NCBI GenBank assembly: GCA_026985095.1
Contig: JALSQW010000055.1
Span: 1-35,839 of the forward strand
DNA length: 35,839 bases
Direction of reading: 5' to 3'
Source: Acidimicrobiia bacterium
GTDB lineage: Bacteria; Actinomycetota; Acidimicrobiia; Spongiisociales; UBA5794
Shown: piece by piece, positions 1-7,431 of the stretch
How the letters are laid out: every line of letters begins with the position of its first letter
Numbering within the stretch: the first letter of the stretch is position 1
Position numbers and translations under genes: made by a program
Notes under the pieces: generated by a model
What the model was told of the DNA's origin: nothing
Database searches by the model: none
Seen by the model: the letters and a program-made list of their open reading frames with translations, nothing else

Positions 1-11
1 TCCAGATTCGC

Positions 12-100
12 CTCGTCCCTGCGGTCCTGGTGCCTGAGAGTTTCCCGGGGGTCGCTTGCTCCTTCGGCGCCGGACGACCGGCTCTCCCGCAGGACGTCGA
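12..100 (-). promoter_or_regulatory. Glycine riboswitch aptamer (minus strand)
   Basis: Read on the minus strand, this stretch carries the conserved glycine-aptamer blocks in order: GGGAGAGC, a short stem, GCCGAAGGAGCAA, CTCTCAGGCA, and AGGACCGC. P1 pairs plus-strand 15-24 with 87-95 with one bulged base. P2 is a perfect 5-bp stem, 69-73 with 78-82, around a 4-base loop. The aptamer is therefore complete within the window. The controlled gene lies to the left of base 1, transcribed leftward. By family knowledge it is probably a glycine-cleavage, glycine-transport or related gene, but it cannot be seen. The bases left of 12 resemble the tail seen after single aptamers (CTGGA). Whether a second aptamer follows off the edge is unknown. 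Confidence 0.9.
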
Positions 101-208
101 TGGCGAACCGCAGGCTACCAGAAGGCACGCCGGCGCACCGCGGCCGAAGGACCCTTCCCGCCCGGGCGACGACCGTGGCACACTGGTGGCGGACAAGGAG
201 AGGACGAC

Positions 209-655
209 ATGGTTGCGCGCATCCTGGTGGCGGTCGACGGTTCGGACCATGCGGAGCGAGCCGTCGACTTCGCGGCGGAGTTGACGACGTGCTTCTCCGT
301 ACCCTTGACGATCCTCAACGTGGTGTCGACGACGTCGCCGGTGCCGATGGTGATGGGCACCTACGCGGAGCTGGAGCAGATCTGGCTGAACGCTCGCGGG
401 GCTCTCGAGGAGGCCGGCGAGGAACTCGTCGAAGCCGCCAAGCGCCGTGCCGAGGCGGCCGGCGCCGCCGACGTCGACACCCGCGTCGAGGTCGGGTCGC
501 CGGCTCGCACCATCACCGACGTGGCGACCGAGATCGGCGCCGATGTCATCGTCATGGGCCGACGAGGGTTGGGTGACCTGAAAGGGCTCCTGCTGGGAAG
601 CGTCTCGCACAAGGTGGCGCAGGTGGCCGACGCCACCGTGATCACCGTGAAGTGA
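209..655 (+). CDS. Universal stress protein (UspA family), single domain
   Basis: This 148-residue protein is one complete Usp domain, the usual length for the family. It opens with a beta strand and conserved Asp (ILVAVDGSD, D10) and ends with the ATP-binding signature G-x2-G-x9-G-S (G117, G120, G130, S131), so it should be an ATP-binding type. I chose the ATG at 209 because AAGGAGAGG sits at a normal distance upstream and the Usp fold starts immediately after it. An in-frame upstream ATG at 56 would add low-complexity sequence and run through the riboswitch. Usp proteins act in the cytoplasm in stress survival; the specific trigger cannot be read. The 3' end overlaps the convergent gene on the other strand by 14 bases. 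Upstream it faces the riboswitch-controlled unit divergently. Confidence 0.93.
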   Translation: MVARILVAVDGSDHAERAVDFAAELTTCFSVPLTILNVVSTTSPVPMVMGTYAELEQIWLNARGALEEAGEELVEAAKRRAEAAGAADVDTRVEVGSPARTITDVATEIGADVIVMGRRGLGDLKGLLLGSVSHKVAQVADATVITVK

Positions 656-1046
656 GCAGGCTGCCGAGGCTCTGGACGTCGAACCGGCCCGACGAGATCA
701 GCACGACGATGGCGATCGCGTAGAGCACCGATATCACGATGCCGACGAGCGTCAATACGCCGTAGATCGTGAAGATCGTCTTGAGCTTGCTCGTCGCCTC
801 GACCGCGTCCGTCTCGTTGCCCGACTCGGCGGCCAGTTCGGCCTTGTCCGCCGACTGCCAGAGCAGCACACCGACCCAGATCGGCAGCCAGGCGACGACC
901 AGTCCGATGATCGTGATGCCGATCAGCACCCCGTAGATGATCGACAGGACCCCCATCAGCTTCATCCATCCCTTGGCCTTCGCCAACGGAGAGATGACCC
1001 TGCGGACCGTCTCGTCGTTCATGCTCGGCAGATCGGCCGATGTCAT
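642..1046 (-). CDS. Small integral membrane protein, DUF5362-like
   Basis: The protein has 134 residues. It starts with a short charged cytoplasmic segment, followed by a hydrophobic stretch at about 28-64 containing the run AWLPIWVGVLLWQSAD. A charged helix (about 65-92) rich in Glu/Ala/Lys follows, then a second hydrophobic region (about 93-118). The pattern 'membrane helix, AWLPIWxG, charged helix, membrane helix' is what I know from the DUF5362 family, whose function is unknown. A strong GGGGAGGA Shine-Dalgarno precedes the ATG. Its stop codon lies inside the end of the convergent universal stress gene. I do not infer a function. Confidence 0.75.
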   Translation of the reverse strand: MTSADLPSMNDETVRRVISPLAKAKGWMKLMGVLSIIYGVLIGITIIGLVVAWLPIWVGVLLWQSADKAELAAESGNETDAVEATSKLKTIFTIYGVLTLVGIVISVLYAIAIVVLISSGRFDVQSLGSLLTSR

Positions 1047-1139
1047 GGCGTCCTCCCCTCGTCGCCGGCGTCGTCCAGGCTACCGCGGCGACGCGTCGCG
1101 CCCGATACACTGCGCGTCGGCGATCAGGAGGCGAATCGT

Positions 1140-1922
1140 ATGGCATCCGGCACCGTCCGTCTGGATGTGGACGGCGACATCGCGACGGTCACGCTGGCCA
1201 ACCCGCAGCGACGCAACGCCCTCGGGCAGGCGACCCTCAACGAGCTTCGCCACGCCTTGACGTCGGTTCCCGACACGGCCCGCGTCGTGATCCTCCAGGC
1301 CGAAGGGCCGGTCTTCTCCGCCGGCCACGACCTGGGCGAGATGATCGACCGACCCGGCAACTTCTACGACGAGCTCTTCGCCGACTGCACGCTGGCCATG
1401 GAGACCATCCACCGCATCCATCAGCCGGTGATCGCCAAGGTGCAGGGGCCGGCCACCGCGGCGGGATGTCAACTGGTCGCCTCGTGCGATCTCGCCGTCG
1501 CCTCCGAGGACGCCTGGTTCGCCACTCCCGGCGTGCGGATCGGCCTGTTCTGCACGACACCGATGGTGCCGATCGTCCGCTCGGTGGGCCGCAAGCGGGC
1601 GATGCACATGCTCCTGACCGGAGAGCCCGTCGACGCCTACACCGCCGTCGAGTGGGGACTCGTCAACCAGGCCGTCCCCGCCGAGCGACTCGACGACGCC
1701 GTCGAGGAGCTCGTCGGCAAGATCCTGCAATGGTCCCCCGAGACGATCGCGATCGGGAAGCGGGCCTTCTACGCTCAGGTGGATCTGCCCGAACCAGCCG
1801 CCTACGAGGTCGCCCAGCCGATCATGGCCGCCAACGCCACGACCGCCGACGCCCAGGAGGGCATGGGCGCCTTCCTCGAGAAGCGCCCTCCCCAGTGGAC
1901 CGGCACCCTGCCCCTGCCATGA
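1140..1922 (+). CDS. Enoyl-CoA hydratase/isomerase family protein, ECHDC3-like, without the catalytic glutamates
   Basis: This 260-residue crotonase-fold protein carries the family's acyl-CoA and oxyanion-hole signatures: FSAGHDL (59-65) and GPATAAGCQLVASCDLA (103-119). In true hydratases two glutamates do the chemistry. The first sits in GGxCEL and is Gln here (Q111). The second sits in the 'PE' of the next loop and is Gly here (G131, in ATPGVRIGLFC). This combination is typical of the ECHDC3 branch, whose reaction is not established, so a plain 'enoyl-CoA hydratase' label would be unsafe. The gene has a GGAGG-like site before ATG 1140. Its stop overlaps the ATG of the acyl-CoA synthetase (ATGA), which implies translational coupling and a shared role in acyl-CoA metabolism. 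Confidence 0.92.
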   Translation: MASGTVRLDVDGDIATVTLANPQRRNALGQATLNELRHALTSVPDTARVVILQAEGPVFSAGHDLGEMIDRPGNFYDELFADCTLAMETIHRIHQPVIAKVQGPATAAGCQLVASCDLAVASEDAWFATPGVRIGLFCTTPMVPIVRSVGRKRAMHMLLTGEPVDAYTAVEWGLVNQAVPAERLDDAVEELVGKILQWSPETIAIGKRAFYAQVDLPEPAAYEVAQPIMAANATTADAQEGMGAFLEKRPPQWTGTLPLP

Positions 1923-3529
1923 CCGCGCCGACGTACCGCACCGAGCTGACCCCCCTGGCGTTCCTCGAACGCGCCGCCGAGGTCTTCGCCGACAAGACCG
2001 CCGTGTCGTACGGCGACCGATCGATGACGAACGCCGAGATGGCGGTCACCGTCACCCGGTTCGCCCACGCGTTGAACGCTTCTGGGGTGCGCGAGGGCGA
2101 CCGGGTGGCGGTGCTGCTGCCCAACGTGCCCGAGATGCTGTTCGCCCACTTCGCGGTGCCGCTGGTGCGGGCGGTCCTCGTCCCGATCAACACCCGCCTC
2201 TCGCCCGACGAGATCCGCTACATCTGCGATCACTCCGGAGCGAAGCTGCTCGTCGCCGACACCGAGCTGCTGGGGCCCTTGGCCGGCATCGTCCACGAGT
2301 TCGAGACCGTCGCCGAGGTCGTCGCCGTCGACGACCTGGGGATCGGCAGCCCCGTCCCGGCGACCTCTTGGGGATCCTTCCTCGAACGAGGATCGGACGA
2401 CCCCCTGCCGTGGCGCGTCGACGACGAGGAACGCACCATCTCGATCAACTACACGTCGGGAACCACGGGGAGGCCGAAGGGCGTCATGTACACCCACCGC
2501 GGCGCCTACCTCAACGCCTTGGCCGAGATCATCCATTCACGTCACACGCCCGATTCGGTGTACCTGTGGACGCTGCCGATGTTCCACTGCAACGGCTGGT
2601 GCACGACCTGGGCGGTGACCGCCATCGGTGGCCGTCACGTCTGCCTCCGGCGGGTCGATGCGGCCGAGATCTGGCGGCTGATCGACGCCGAGGGCGTCAC
2701 GCATCTCAACGGGGCACCCACCGTCCTCCTCATGCTGGCGACCGCCGCCGAGGCGCACCGTCTCGAACGACCTCTCGTCGTCACCACCGCGGCGGCGCCA
2801 CCGAACCCGAAGATCCTCGCCGCCCTCGAGGAGCTGGGCGCCGAGATCGTCCACGTCTACGGCCTGACCGAGACCTACGGTCCTCACACCGTCTGCGAGT
2901 ACCAACCGTGGGTCGCCGGGGCCCCCCCGGCCGAGCGGGCCCGGTTCCTCGCCCGCCAGGGCGTCGCCTACATCCACGCCGACCCGATCCGTGTCGTCGA
3001 CGAGCAGATGAACGACGTTCCTCGCGACGGCGCCACCATGGGGGAGGTCGTGATGCGCGGCAACAACGTCATGAAGGGCTACTACGAGAACCCGGAGGCC
3101 ACTGCCGAGGCGTTCCGGGGCGGCTGGTTCCACTCGGGCGACCTTGCCGTCTGGCATCCCGACGGCTACATCGAGCTACGCGACCGTGCCAAGGACATCA
3201 TCATCTCGGGCGGCGAGAACATCTCGACGATCGAGGTGGAGCAGGCCATCGGCTCGCACCCGGCGGTGCTCGAGTGCAGCGTGGTGGCGGTTCCCGACGA
3301 CAAGTGGGGCGAGCGACCGAAGGCCTTCGTGATCCTGAAGGACGGCGCCACCGCCACCGAGGCCGACATCATCGAGCATGTCCGCGGGCTCCTCGCCCAC
3401 TTCAAGGCGCCCGACACCGTCGAGTTCGTGGCCGACCTGCCTCGGACCTCCACGGGCAAGATCCAGAAGTACGTGCTGCGGGAACGCGAATGGACGGGCC
3501 ATGCCTCGCGGATCCACGGCGCAGGGTGA
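1919..3529 (+). CDS. Medium/long-chain acyl-CoA synthetase (ANL superfamily AMP-ligase)
   Basis: This 536-residue enzyme should activate a carboxylic acid to its acyl-AMP and then acyl-CoA. The ANL core motifs are all present: the P-loop YTSGTTGRPKG (178-188), the adenine-binding YGLTET, the hinge-side FHSGD, and the C-terminal PRTSTGKIQK with catalytic Lys514. The N-terminal acid-binding domain is full length. The substrate is not readable; the FHCNGW region resembles AMP-ligases annotated for medium or long chains. I start it at ATG 1919, which overlaps the previous stop by 4 bases. The frame stays open further upstream but that part is arginine-rich shadow sequence. It is encoded with the ECHDC3-like protein. 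Confidence 0.95.
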   Translation: MTAPTYRTELTPLAFLERAAEVFADKTAVSYGDRSMTNAEMAVTVTRFAHALNASGVREGDRVAVLLPNVPEMLFAHFAVPLVRAVLVPINTRLSPDEIRYICDHSGAKLLVADTELLGPLAGIVHEFETVAEVVAVDDLGIGSPVPATSWGSFLERGSDDPLPWRVDDEERTISINYTSGTTGRPKGVMYTHRGAYLNALAEIIHSRHTPDSVYLWTLPMFHCNGWCTTWAVTAIGGRHVCLRRVDAAEIWRLIDAEGVTHLNGAPTVLLMLATAAEAHRLERPLVVTTAAAPPNPKILAALEELGAEIVHVYGLTETYGPHTVCEYQPWVAGAPPAERARFLARQGVAYIHADPIRVVDEQMNDVPRDGATMGEVVMRGNNVMKGYYENPEATAEAFRGGWFHSGDLAVWHPDGYIELRDRAKDIIISGGENISTIEVEQAIGSHPAVLECSVVAVPDDKWGERPKAFVILKDGATATEADIIEHVRGLLAHFKAPDTVEFVADLPRTSTGKIQKYVLREREWTGHASRIHGAG

Positions 3530-3541
3530 CCGCCGGACGAT

Positions 3542-3561
3542 CCCCGTCCCGTCGGGTGGGG
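3542..3561 (+). terminator. Stem-loop just after the acyl-CoA synthetase gene
   Basis: Twelve bases after the stop codon lies an 8-bp stem (6 Watson-Crick pairs plus 2 G-U) closed by a 4-base loop. No T-run follows, so it is at best a GC-rich terminator or an RNA-end-stabilising hairpin. Confidence 0.4.
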
Positions 3562-3634
3562 TGAGCCCGGTCGGCGTGCAGGTTCCACCGGCCAACACCG
3601 ATACGGGCCCATCGGCAGCCACGACGGCGCTCTC

Positions 3635-3659
3635 TTGACACACACACATAGCGTATCCT
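3635..3659 (+). promoter_or_regulatory. Candidate promoter with TTGACA box
   Basis: A perfect TTGACA (3635-3640) is followed by CACACACA and a TATCCT (3654-3659). The region is visibly AT-richer than its surroundings. The 13-base gap between the boxes is too short for a standard sigma-70 promoter, so the true -10 may differ. If TATCCT is the -10, transcription would begin almost at the ATG at 3669, giving a leaderless message. The same TTGACACACACAC string occurs on the minus strand at 23268-23280. Confidence 0.35.
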
Positions 3660-3668
3660 TGATGTGCT

Positions 3669-3767
3669 ATGCGGGGCCTATTCGGACTGCGTTCGGTGGT
3701 GGCGACGATACTTGCAGGCACCATCATCGTTGGATCCCCAGCGGCGGCCTACGCGGGGAACACATGA
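3669..3767 (+). CDS. 32-residue signal-peptide-like mini-ORF
   Basis: The sequence encodes a 32-residue peptide with positive N-terminus (MRGLFGLR), a hydrophobic core (SVVATILAGTIIVG) and a textbook signal-peptidase I site (SPAAAYA before GNT), then stops. The TGA overlaps the ATG of the lipoprotein gene (ATGA), so ribosomes finishing here could restart on it. There is no Shine-Dalgarno before the ATG, which fits a leaderless transcript. About one third of its codons end in A or T, more than in neighbouring genes. It may be a leader peptide, a tiny secreted product, or the remnant of a secreted gene. I cannot tell which, and it may not be translated. Confidence 0.45.
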   Translation: MRGLFGLRSVVATILAGTIIVGSPAAAYAGNT

Positions 3768-4945
3768 AGCGCCGGACGCGCCGCCGGGTCGTGTTCGGGG
3801 CCGTCGTTGCCGGGATCGCCCTGGTCGCCGGCGGATGCTGGAGCCTCGAACGCATGTACACGGTCTACGACACGCTCGGACCTCCTGCCCTCGATCAGGC
3901 ATCCATCGTGGCCATCGTCGACGCCGAGGTCGTCGACGACGCCCCGCCCCTCGTGGAGGGCACCCGCACCTTCGTGCTGGAGAGCCGGTCGGTGCGGTAC
4001 CAGCGCGGGCCCTATCCCATCCGCGGCTCGACCGACCAGATCGACCTGGGAGCCCCCGCCGAGGGAACGACCTTCGAGACGATCACCGACCCGGGAGTGG
4101 AACTCCCCGCCGGATCCCGGGTGACGGTCGTGCTCGACGCGTGGGCCATCGAAGACGTCCCGATCGACGCCGGCCACCGGTGGCACATCCGCTTGGCCCT
4201 GGACGCCGCCGGGCGTCCCGTCCCTGGCACACCGGCGAGCCTGAACGACGACCTCGCCGCGATCCGCGAGCCCCACGACGACCCGGTCGAGGCGCTGGTC
4301 GCCCTCGCCGAGGACCTCGAGGCCTACGGCCGCGCGATCGCCGCCGACCCCTCGACGGTGGAGACCATCCCGATCGGGGACACCCTCGCGCGGCTACGGG
4401 CGCCCCGGCCGGCGACCGCCGCACCGTCACCCTCGGAGTGGCTGTCCCGACCCGACCTCCAACGCCAGCTCCCCCTCGACGAACCGGAGCTCGAGGCACT
4501 CCCCGACGAGATCCGTGCCGCCTTGGGGACGGACCGGTGGGTGCGCTGGACGATCGTCGTCGACTACGACCCGACGGCCGTCGGCAGCATCGCCTACCTC
4601 GGCGCCTCCTTCCCCGGCTACGGGTTCATCGGACCTTACGCCGTCGATCCCATCGGGTTCACCGTGGTCGGCGGCATGGCCCCACCCGACGCCCCGATGG
4701 AGCTGGTCGTGTGGGGGGACGGCATCCCCGCAGAGACGATCGTCGGTCTCGAGGACCGGTTCGCCGACCAGACCATCTCGTCGGCCGAGCGCCTCCCGCT
4801 CGACGCCGTCGCTTCGCCGCCGACCTGGGACTCGGTCCCCGACGGCGGAGCCATCTCCGTCACCTTGGACGGACGTCGCGTCGCGGCTGTCGCGATCCTC
4901 GATCCCGCCGAGTTGCTCGACCTCGTCGAGGGCCACCGACCCTGA
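3764..4945 (+). CDS. Predicted lipoprotein of unknown function
   Basis: This 393-residue protein begins MKRRTRRR, then a hydrophobic stretch ending in VAGGC, a lipobox with Cys25 as the probable lipid-modified residue, so it should sit on the outer face of the membrane. The mature part is acidic, rich in Asp, Pro and Ala, and appears to have an N-terminal beta-rich region (about 40-180), a helical segment around 180-215, and a second mixed region (about 260-390). I recognise no domain. The start at 3764 is chosen for the lipoprotein signal; the frame is open further upstream but adds nothing signal-like. It overlaps the signal-peptide mini-ORF by four bases and is followed after about 50 bases by the nucleotidase gene. 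Confidence 0.82.
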   Translation: MKRRTRRRVVFGAVVAGIALVAGGCWSLERMYTVYDTLGPPALDQASIVAIVDAEVVDDAPPLVEGTRTFVLESRSVRYQRGPYPIRGSTDQIDLGAPAEGTTFETITDPGVELPAGSRVTVVLDAWAIEDVPIDAGHRWHIRLALDAAGRPVPGTPASLNDDLAAIREPHDDPVEALVALAEDLEAYGRAIAADPSTVETIPIGDTLARLRAPRPATAAPSPSEWLSRPDLQRQLPLDEPELEALPDEIRAALGTDRWVRWTIVVDYDPTAVGSIAYLGASFPGYGFIGPYAVDPIGFTVVGGMAPPDAPMELVVWGDGIPAETIVGLEDRFADQTISSAERLPLDAVASPPTWDSVPDGGAISVTLDGRRVAAVAILDPAELLDLVEGHRP

Positions 4946-4969
4946 CCTCCACGAGAGGGGACTCCGGGG

Positions 4970-4983
4970 CGCGGCGAGCCGCG
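4970..4983 (+). other. Inverted repeat just upstream of the nucleotidase start
   Basis: A perfect 6-bp inverted repeat (CGCGGC / GCCGCG with a 2-base centre) ends 11 bases before ATG 4995 and covers the place where a Shine-Dalgarno would be expected. It could be an operator half-site pair or a small hairpin limiting translation; nothing more can be read. Confidence 0.3.
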
Positions 4984-4994
4984 AGAATGGGGCC

Positions 4995-6437
4995 ATGACC
5001 GACCTCTCCATCCCCACCGCTCCCCCCACCCGCGACGTCTACGCCAACCGCACACTCAACCTCCGTTCGATCGCGGCGATCGGCTACGACATGGACTACA
5101 CGCTCGTCCACTACAACGTCGTCGAGTGGGAGAAGATGGCCTTCGCCCAGGGCAAGGCCCGGCTCGCAGAGCTGGGCTGGCCCACCGACGGCGTCGAGTT
5201 CGACCCGTCGCAGGTGATCCGCGGGCTCGTCATCGACGTCGAGCTCGGCAACCTGTTGAAGGCGACCCGCTTCGGCTACGTCATCAAGGCCGCCCACGGG
5301 AGCCGCGTCCTCACCTACGGGGAGCTTCGAGAAGCCTACGCGGAGACCTTCGTCGACCTGTCCGATCCGCGGTTCGAGTTCATGAACACGCTGTTCTCGC
5401 TGTCGGAGGCGAGCCTGTTCCTCCAGTACGTCGATCGCCTCGAAGCCGGCGACCTGCCCCACGGCCTCGGCCATGGCGACGTGTACCACACGGTCCGGGA
5501 GGCGATCGACCGGTCCCACGCCGACGGGATCCTGAAGCGCCAGATCCTCGCCGAACCGGAGCGGTTCATCGACCTCGACCCCGACCTCGTCCTCGCCCTC
5601 CGTGACCTGCGGGCCGCCGGCCGCCAGTTGTTGCTCATCACCAACTCCGAGTGGGAGTACGCCAACGCGATCATGGCCTACGCCTTCGACCGGTACATGC
5701 CGGAAGGGCAGACCTGGCGGGACCTGTTCTCGTGCGTGATCGTGTCGGCCTCCAAGCCGGCGTTCTTCACCGGCGACAACCCTCTGTACAAGGTCGTGGA
5801 CGAAGAGCGGGCGCTGCTCCGCCCCCATCTCGGGGCCATCGAGCCTGGCAGCGTGTTCTTCGGCGGCAACGCCCGCATCGTCGAGCAGAGCCTCGGCCTG
5901 TCGGGCGACCAGATCCTGTACGTGGGGGACCACATCTTCGGTGACGTCCATTTCTCCAAGGCCCTCCTGCGCTGGCGCACCGCGTTGATCCTCCGGGAGC
6001 TGGAGTCGGAGATCGCCGCCCTCATCGAGTTCCTCCCCAAGCAGCGGCAACTCGAAACGATGATGGCGACCAAGGAGCGTCTCGAGGCTCAGGTCGCGTC
6101 GTTGCGTCTGGCCGCCCTCCGCGGGCGGGAAGGCTATGCGCCGCCGCCGGTGCAGGTGCCCGACCCGCAGGCCGAGCTCGAGCGGGTCCGCACCAAGCTC
6201 GCCGCCCTCGACGACGAGATCGCCCCGCTCGCCATCGAGGCGTCACGACTCCGCAACGAGACGTGGGGCCCGTTGATGCGAGCCGGGATCGACAAGAGCC
6301 TCTTCGCCCGCCAGGTGGAACGGTACGCCGACATCTACACGTCCCGGGTGTCGAACTTCCTGTACCCGGGCCCGTTCGCGCTGTTCCGCACCGGACGCCT
6401 CGACCTCCCCCACGATGTCAAGCTCCGCCGCGACTGA
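4995..6437 (+). CDS. HAD-IG family 5'-nucleotidase
   Basis: This 480-residue HAD hydrolase belongs to the HAD-IG 5'-nucleotidase family (cytosolic purine 5'-nucleotidase type), which dephosphorylates nucleoside monophosphates. Motif I is GYDMDYTL with nucleophile D32 and acid/base D34. A later LLLITNS matches motif II. The conserved YVGDHIFGDV carries the motif IV aspartates. After the HAD core, a long charged helical section (around 370-430, rich in Glu/Arg/Leu heptads) looks like a coiled coil, and the C-terminal end resembles the family's usual tail. ATG 4995 is chosen because the family N-terminus (VYANRTLNLRSI) follows closely. The in-frame extension upstream lies in the lipoprotein gene. 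It ends one base before the convergent DUF1684 gene. Confidence 0.93.
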   Translation: MTDLSIPTAPPTRDVYANRTLNLRSIAAIGYDMDYTLVHYNVVEWEKMAFAQGKARLAELGWPTDGVEFDPSQVIRGLVIDVELGNLLKATRFGYVIKAAHGSRVLTYGELREAYAETFVDLSDPRFEFMNTLFSLSEASLFLQYVDRLEAGDLPHGLGHGDVYHTVREAIDRSHADGILKRQILAEPERFIDLDPDLVLALRDLRAAGRQLLLITNSEWEYANAIMAYAFDRYMPEGQTWRDLFSCVIVSASKPAFFTGDNPLYKVVDEERALLRPHLGAIEPGSVFFGGNARIVEQSLGLSGDQILYVGDHIFGDVHFSKALLRWRTALILRELESEIAALIEFLPKQRQLETMMATKERLEAQVASLRLAALRGREGYAPPPVQVPDPQAELERVRTKLAALDDEIAPLAIEASRLRNETWGPLMRAGIDKSLFARQVERYADIYTSRVSNFLYPGPFALFRTGRLDLPHDVKLRRD

Positions 6438-6959
6438 TCATCGACGCGGGGGCCGGTAGTCCCGCTCGCCGGCCTCGACGGGAACGGGCAGCATGTTGCC
6501 GGGCGGCGGCAGCGGGCACGAGAACTCCTCGTCGTACGCGCAGTACGGGTTCGAGGCGTAGTTGAAGTCGACGACGGCCGTCCGGCCGTCGATCTCGACC
6601 GGAACGTACCGACCGCCCGGGTAGGTGCTCCGCCCGCAGGTGGCATCCCGGAACGGGATGAACCAGCCCCCGTCGCCGTCGTCGAGAACCGCCATGCGGT
6701 ACGACTCGCCGGCGATGTCGACCTCCACCCATCCGGCCAGCCGGTAAGCGCTGGTGGTGCCGGTCGAGGCGACCACGTCGACGCGGGCGTCCTCGGGCGC
6801 CGGCGCCCACGATCCGACGAGCCGCCATCGGGGATCGGGGGCGAAGTACCACAGACCGTCGAATCGCTCCATGTCCGCTTCGGGGAGCGGCGACGCGTAG
6901 TGCTCACCGAAGAACACGTCCCGTTCCTTCCGGTGCCGTTCGAGCGCTGCGGTGTTCAT
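6438..6959 (-). CDS. DUF1684 family protein
   Basis: This 173-residue protein shows the DUF1684 hallmark near its C-terminus: DFNYASNPYCAYDEEFSCPLPPPGN, followed by the closing 'VPVEAGE'. The N-terminus (ERHRKERDVFF, then an acidic region and FDGLWYFAPDP) also matches how these proteins begin. They are cytoplasmic, beta-rich and of unknown biochemical function. ATG 6959 is used because the family-like sequence starts right there and the upstream extension is arginine-rich shadow. Its stop codon abuts the stop of the convergent nucleotidase gene, leaving no terminator between them. Confidence 0.9.
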   Translation of the reverse strand: MNTAALERHRKERDVFFGEHYASPLPEADMERFDGLWYFAPDPRWRLVGSWAPAPEDARVDVVASTGTTSAYRLAGWVEVDIAGESYRMAVLDDGDGGWFIPFRDATCGRSTYPGGRYVPVEIDGRTAVVDFNYASNPYCAYDEEFSCPLPPPGNMLPVPVEAGERDYRPPRR

Positions 6960-7131
6960 GACCCGGGAGCCTACGACCTGGCGGTCCGTCCCGGCCGTCT
7001 CCCTCCGCCGCCTTCCCTCCGGGTCGCGAAACAAATCCCGCACGGCCCCCTTGTCAGACCGCGGGTCGACGTGTTGTCTGGAGGTGGGTAGAACGGGTTG
7101 GGAGGCCATTCCACGAGAAGGGGGAAGTGGG

Positions 7132-7431
7132 ATGGATCCGTTGAGGCATCCTGATCTGGAACGCCTCGGGAGGGTTCTGCGGGATCGGCTCGACGAGACC
7201 TTGGACGCCGAGCAGCAGGCCGCCCTGGCCGCCTCGCAGCGCCGCCGCACCCTCCGGGATCGACTCCTCGACGCCGACGACCGCACCGAACAGGTCCTCG
7301 TGTCCACCAGCGACGGACACTTCTATCGAGGCACCGTCGAAGCCGTCGGTGTCGACCATGTCGTCATCCTCGACGGCGACATCGAACGGTTCATCGCCAT
7401 CGCCCACATCGTCGCGCTGGAGGCGCGCTGA
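7132..7431 (+). CDS. Small Sm-like protein heading the Flp/Tad operon
   Basis: This 99-residue protein has a charged helical N-terminal half (about 1-52, with LDAEQQAALAASQRRR) and a C-terminal half that reads as a small barrel: VLVSTSDGHFYRGTVEAVG, then DHVVILDG and FIAIAHIVALEA. That strand pattern, with G-x-x-Y/F-x-G-x-V and a final 'I-x-x-I-x-x-I', resembles Sm/Hfq-like folds, but this is an impression from sequence alone. A GGGGGAAG Shine-Dalgarno precedes ATG 7132. Its stop shares one base with the next ATG (TGATG), so it is the first gene of the pilus operon and co-translated with cpaB. I know no fixed role for such a protein in Tad systems. Confidence 0.75.
   Translation: MDPLRHPDLERLGRVLRDRLDETLDAEQQAALAASQRRRTLRDRLLDADDRTEQVLVSTSDGHFYRGTVEAVGVDHVVILDGDIERFIAIAHIVALEAR

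Noticed and set aside
1040-1918. Long N-terminal extension of the acyl-CoA synthetase frame (829 residues in total)
   Set aside because: It overlaps the whole crotonase gene in another frame, is arginine- and proline-rich, and the ATGA junction at 1919 gives a normal-length enzyme.
7051-7094. Promoter or operator (TTGTCA, CAGAC/GTCTG repeat) before the Tad operon
   Set aside because: The 5-base inverted repeat is too short to distinguish from chance, and no -10 sits at proper spacing.
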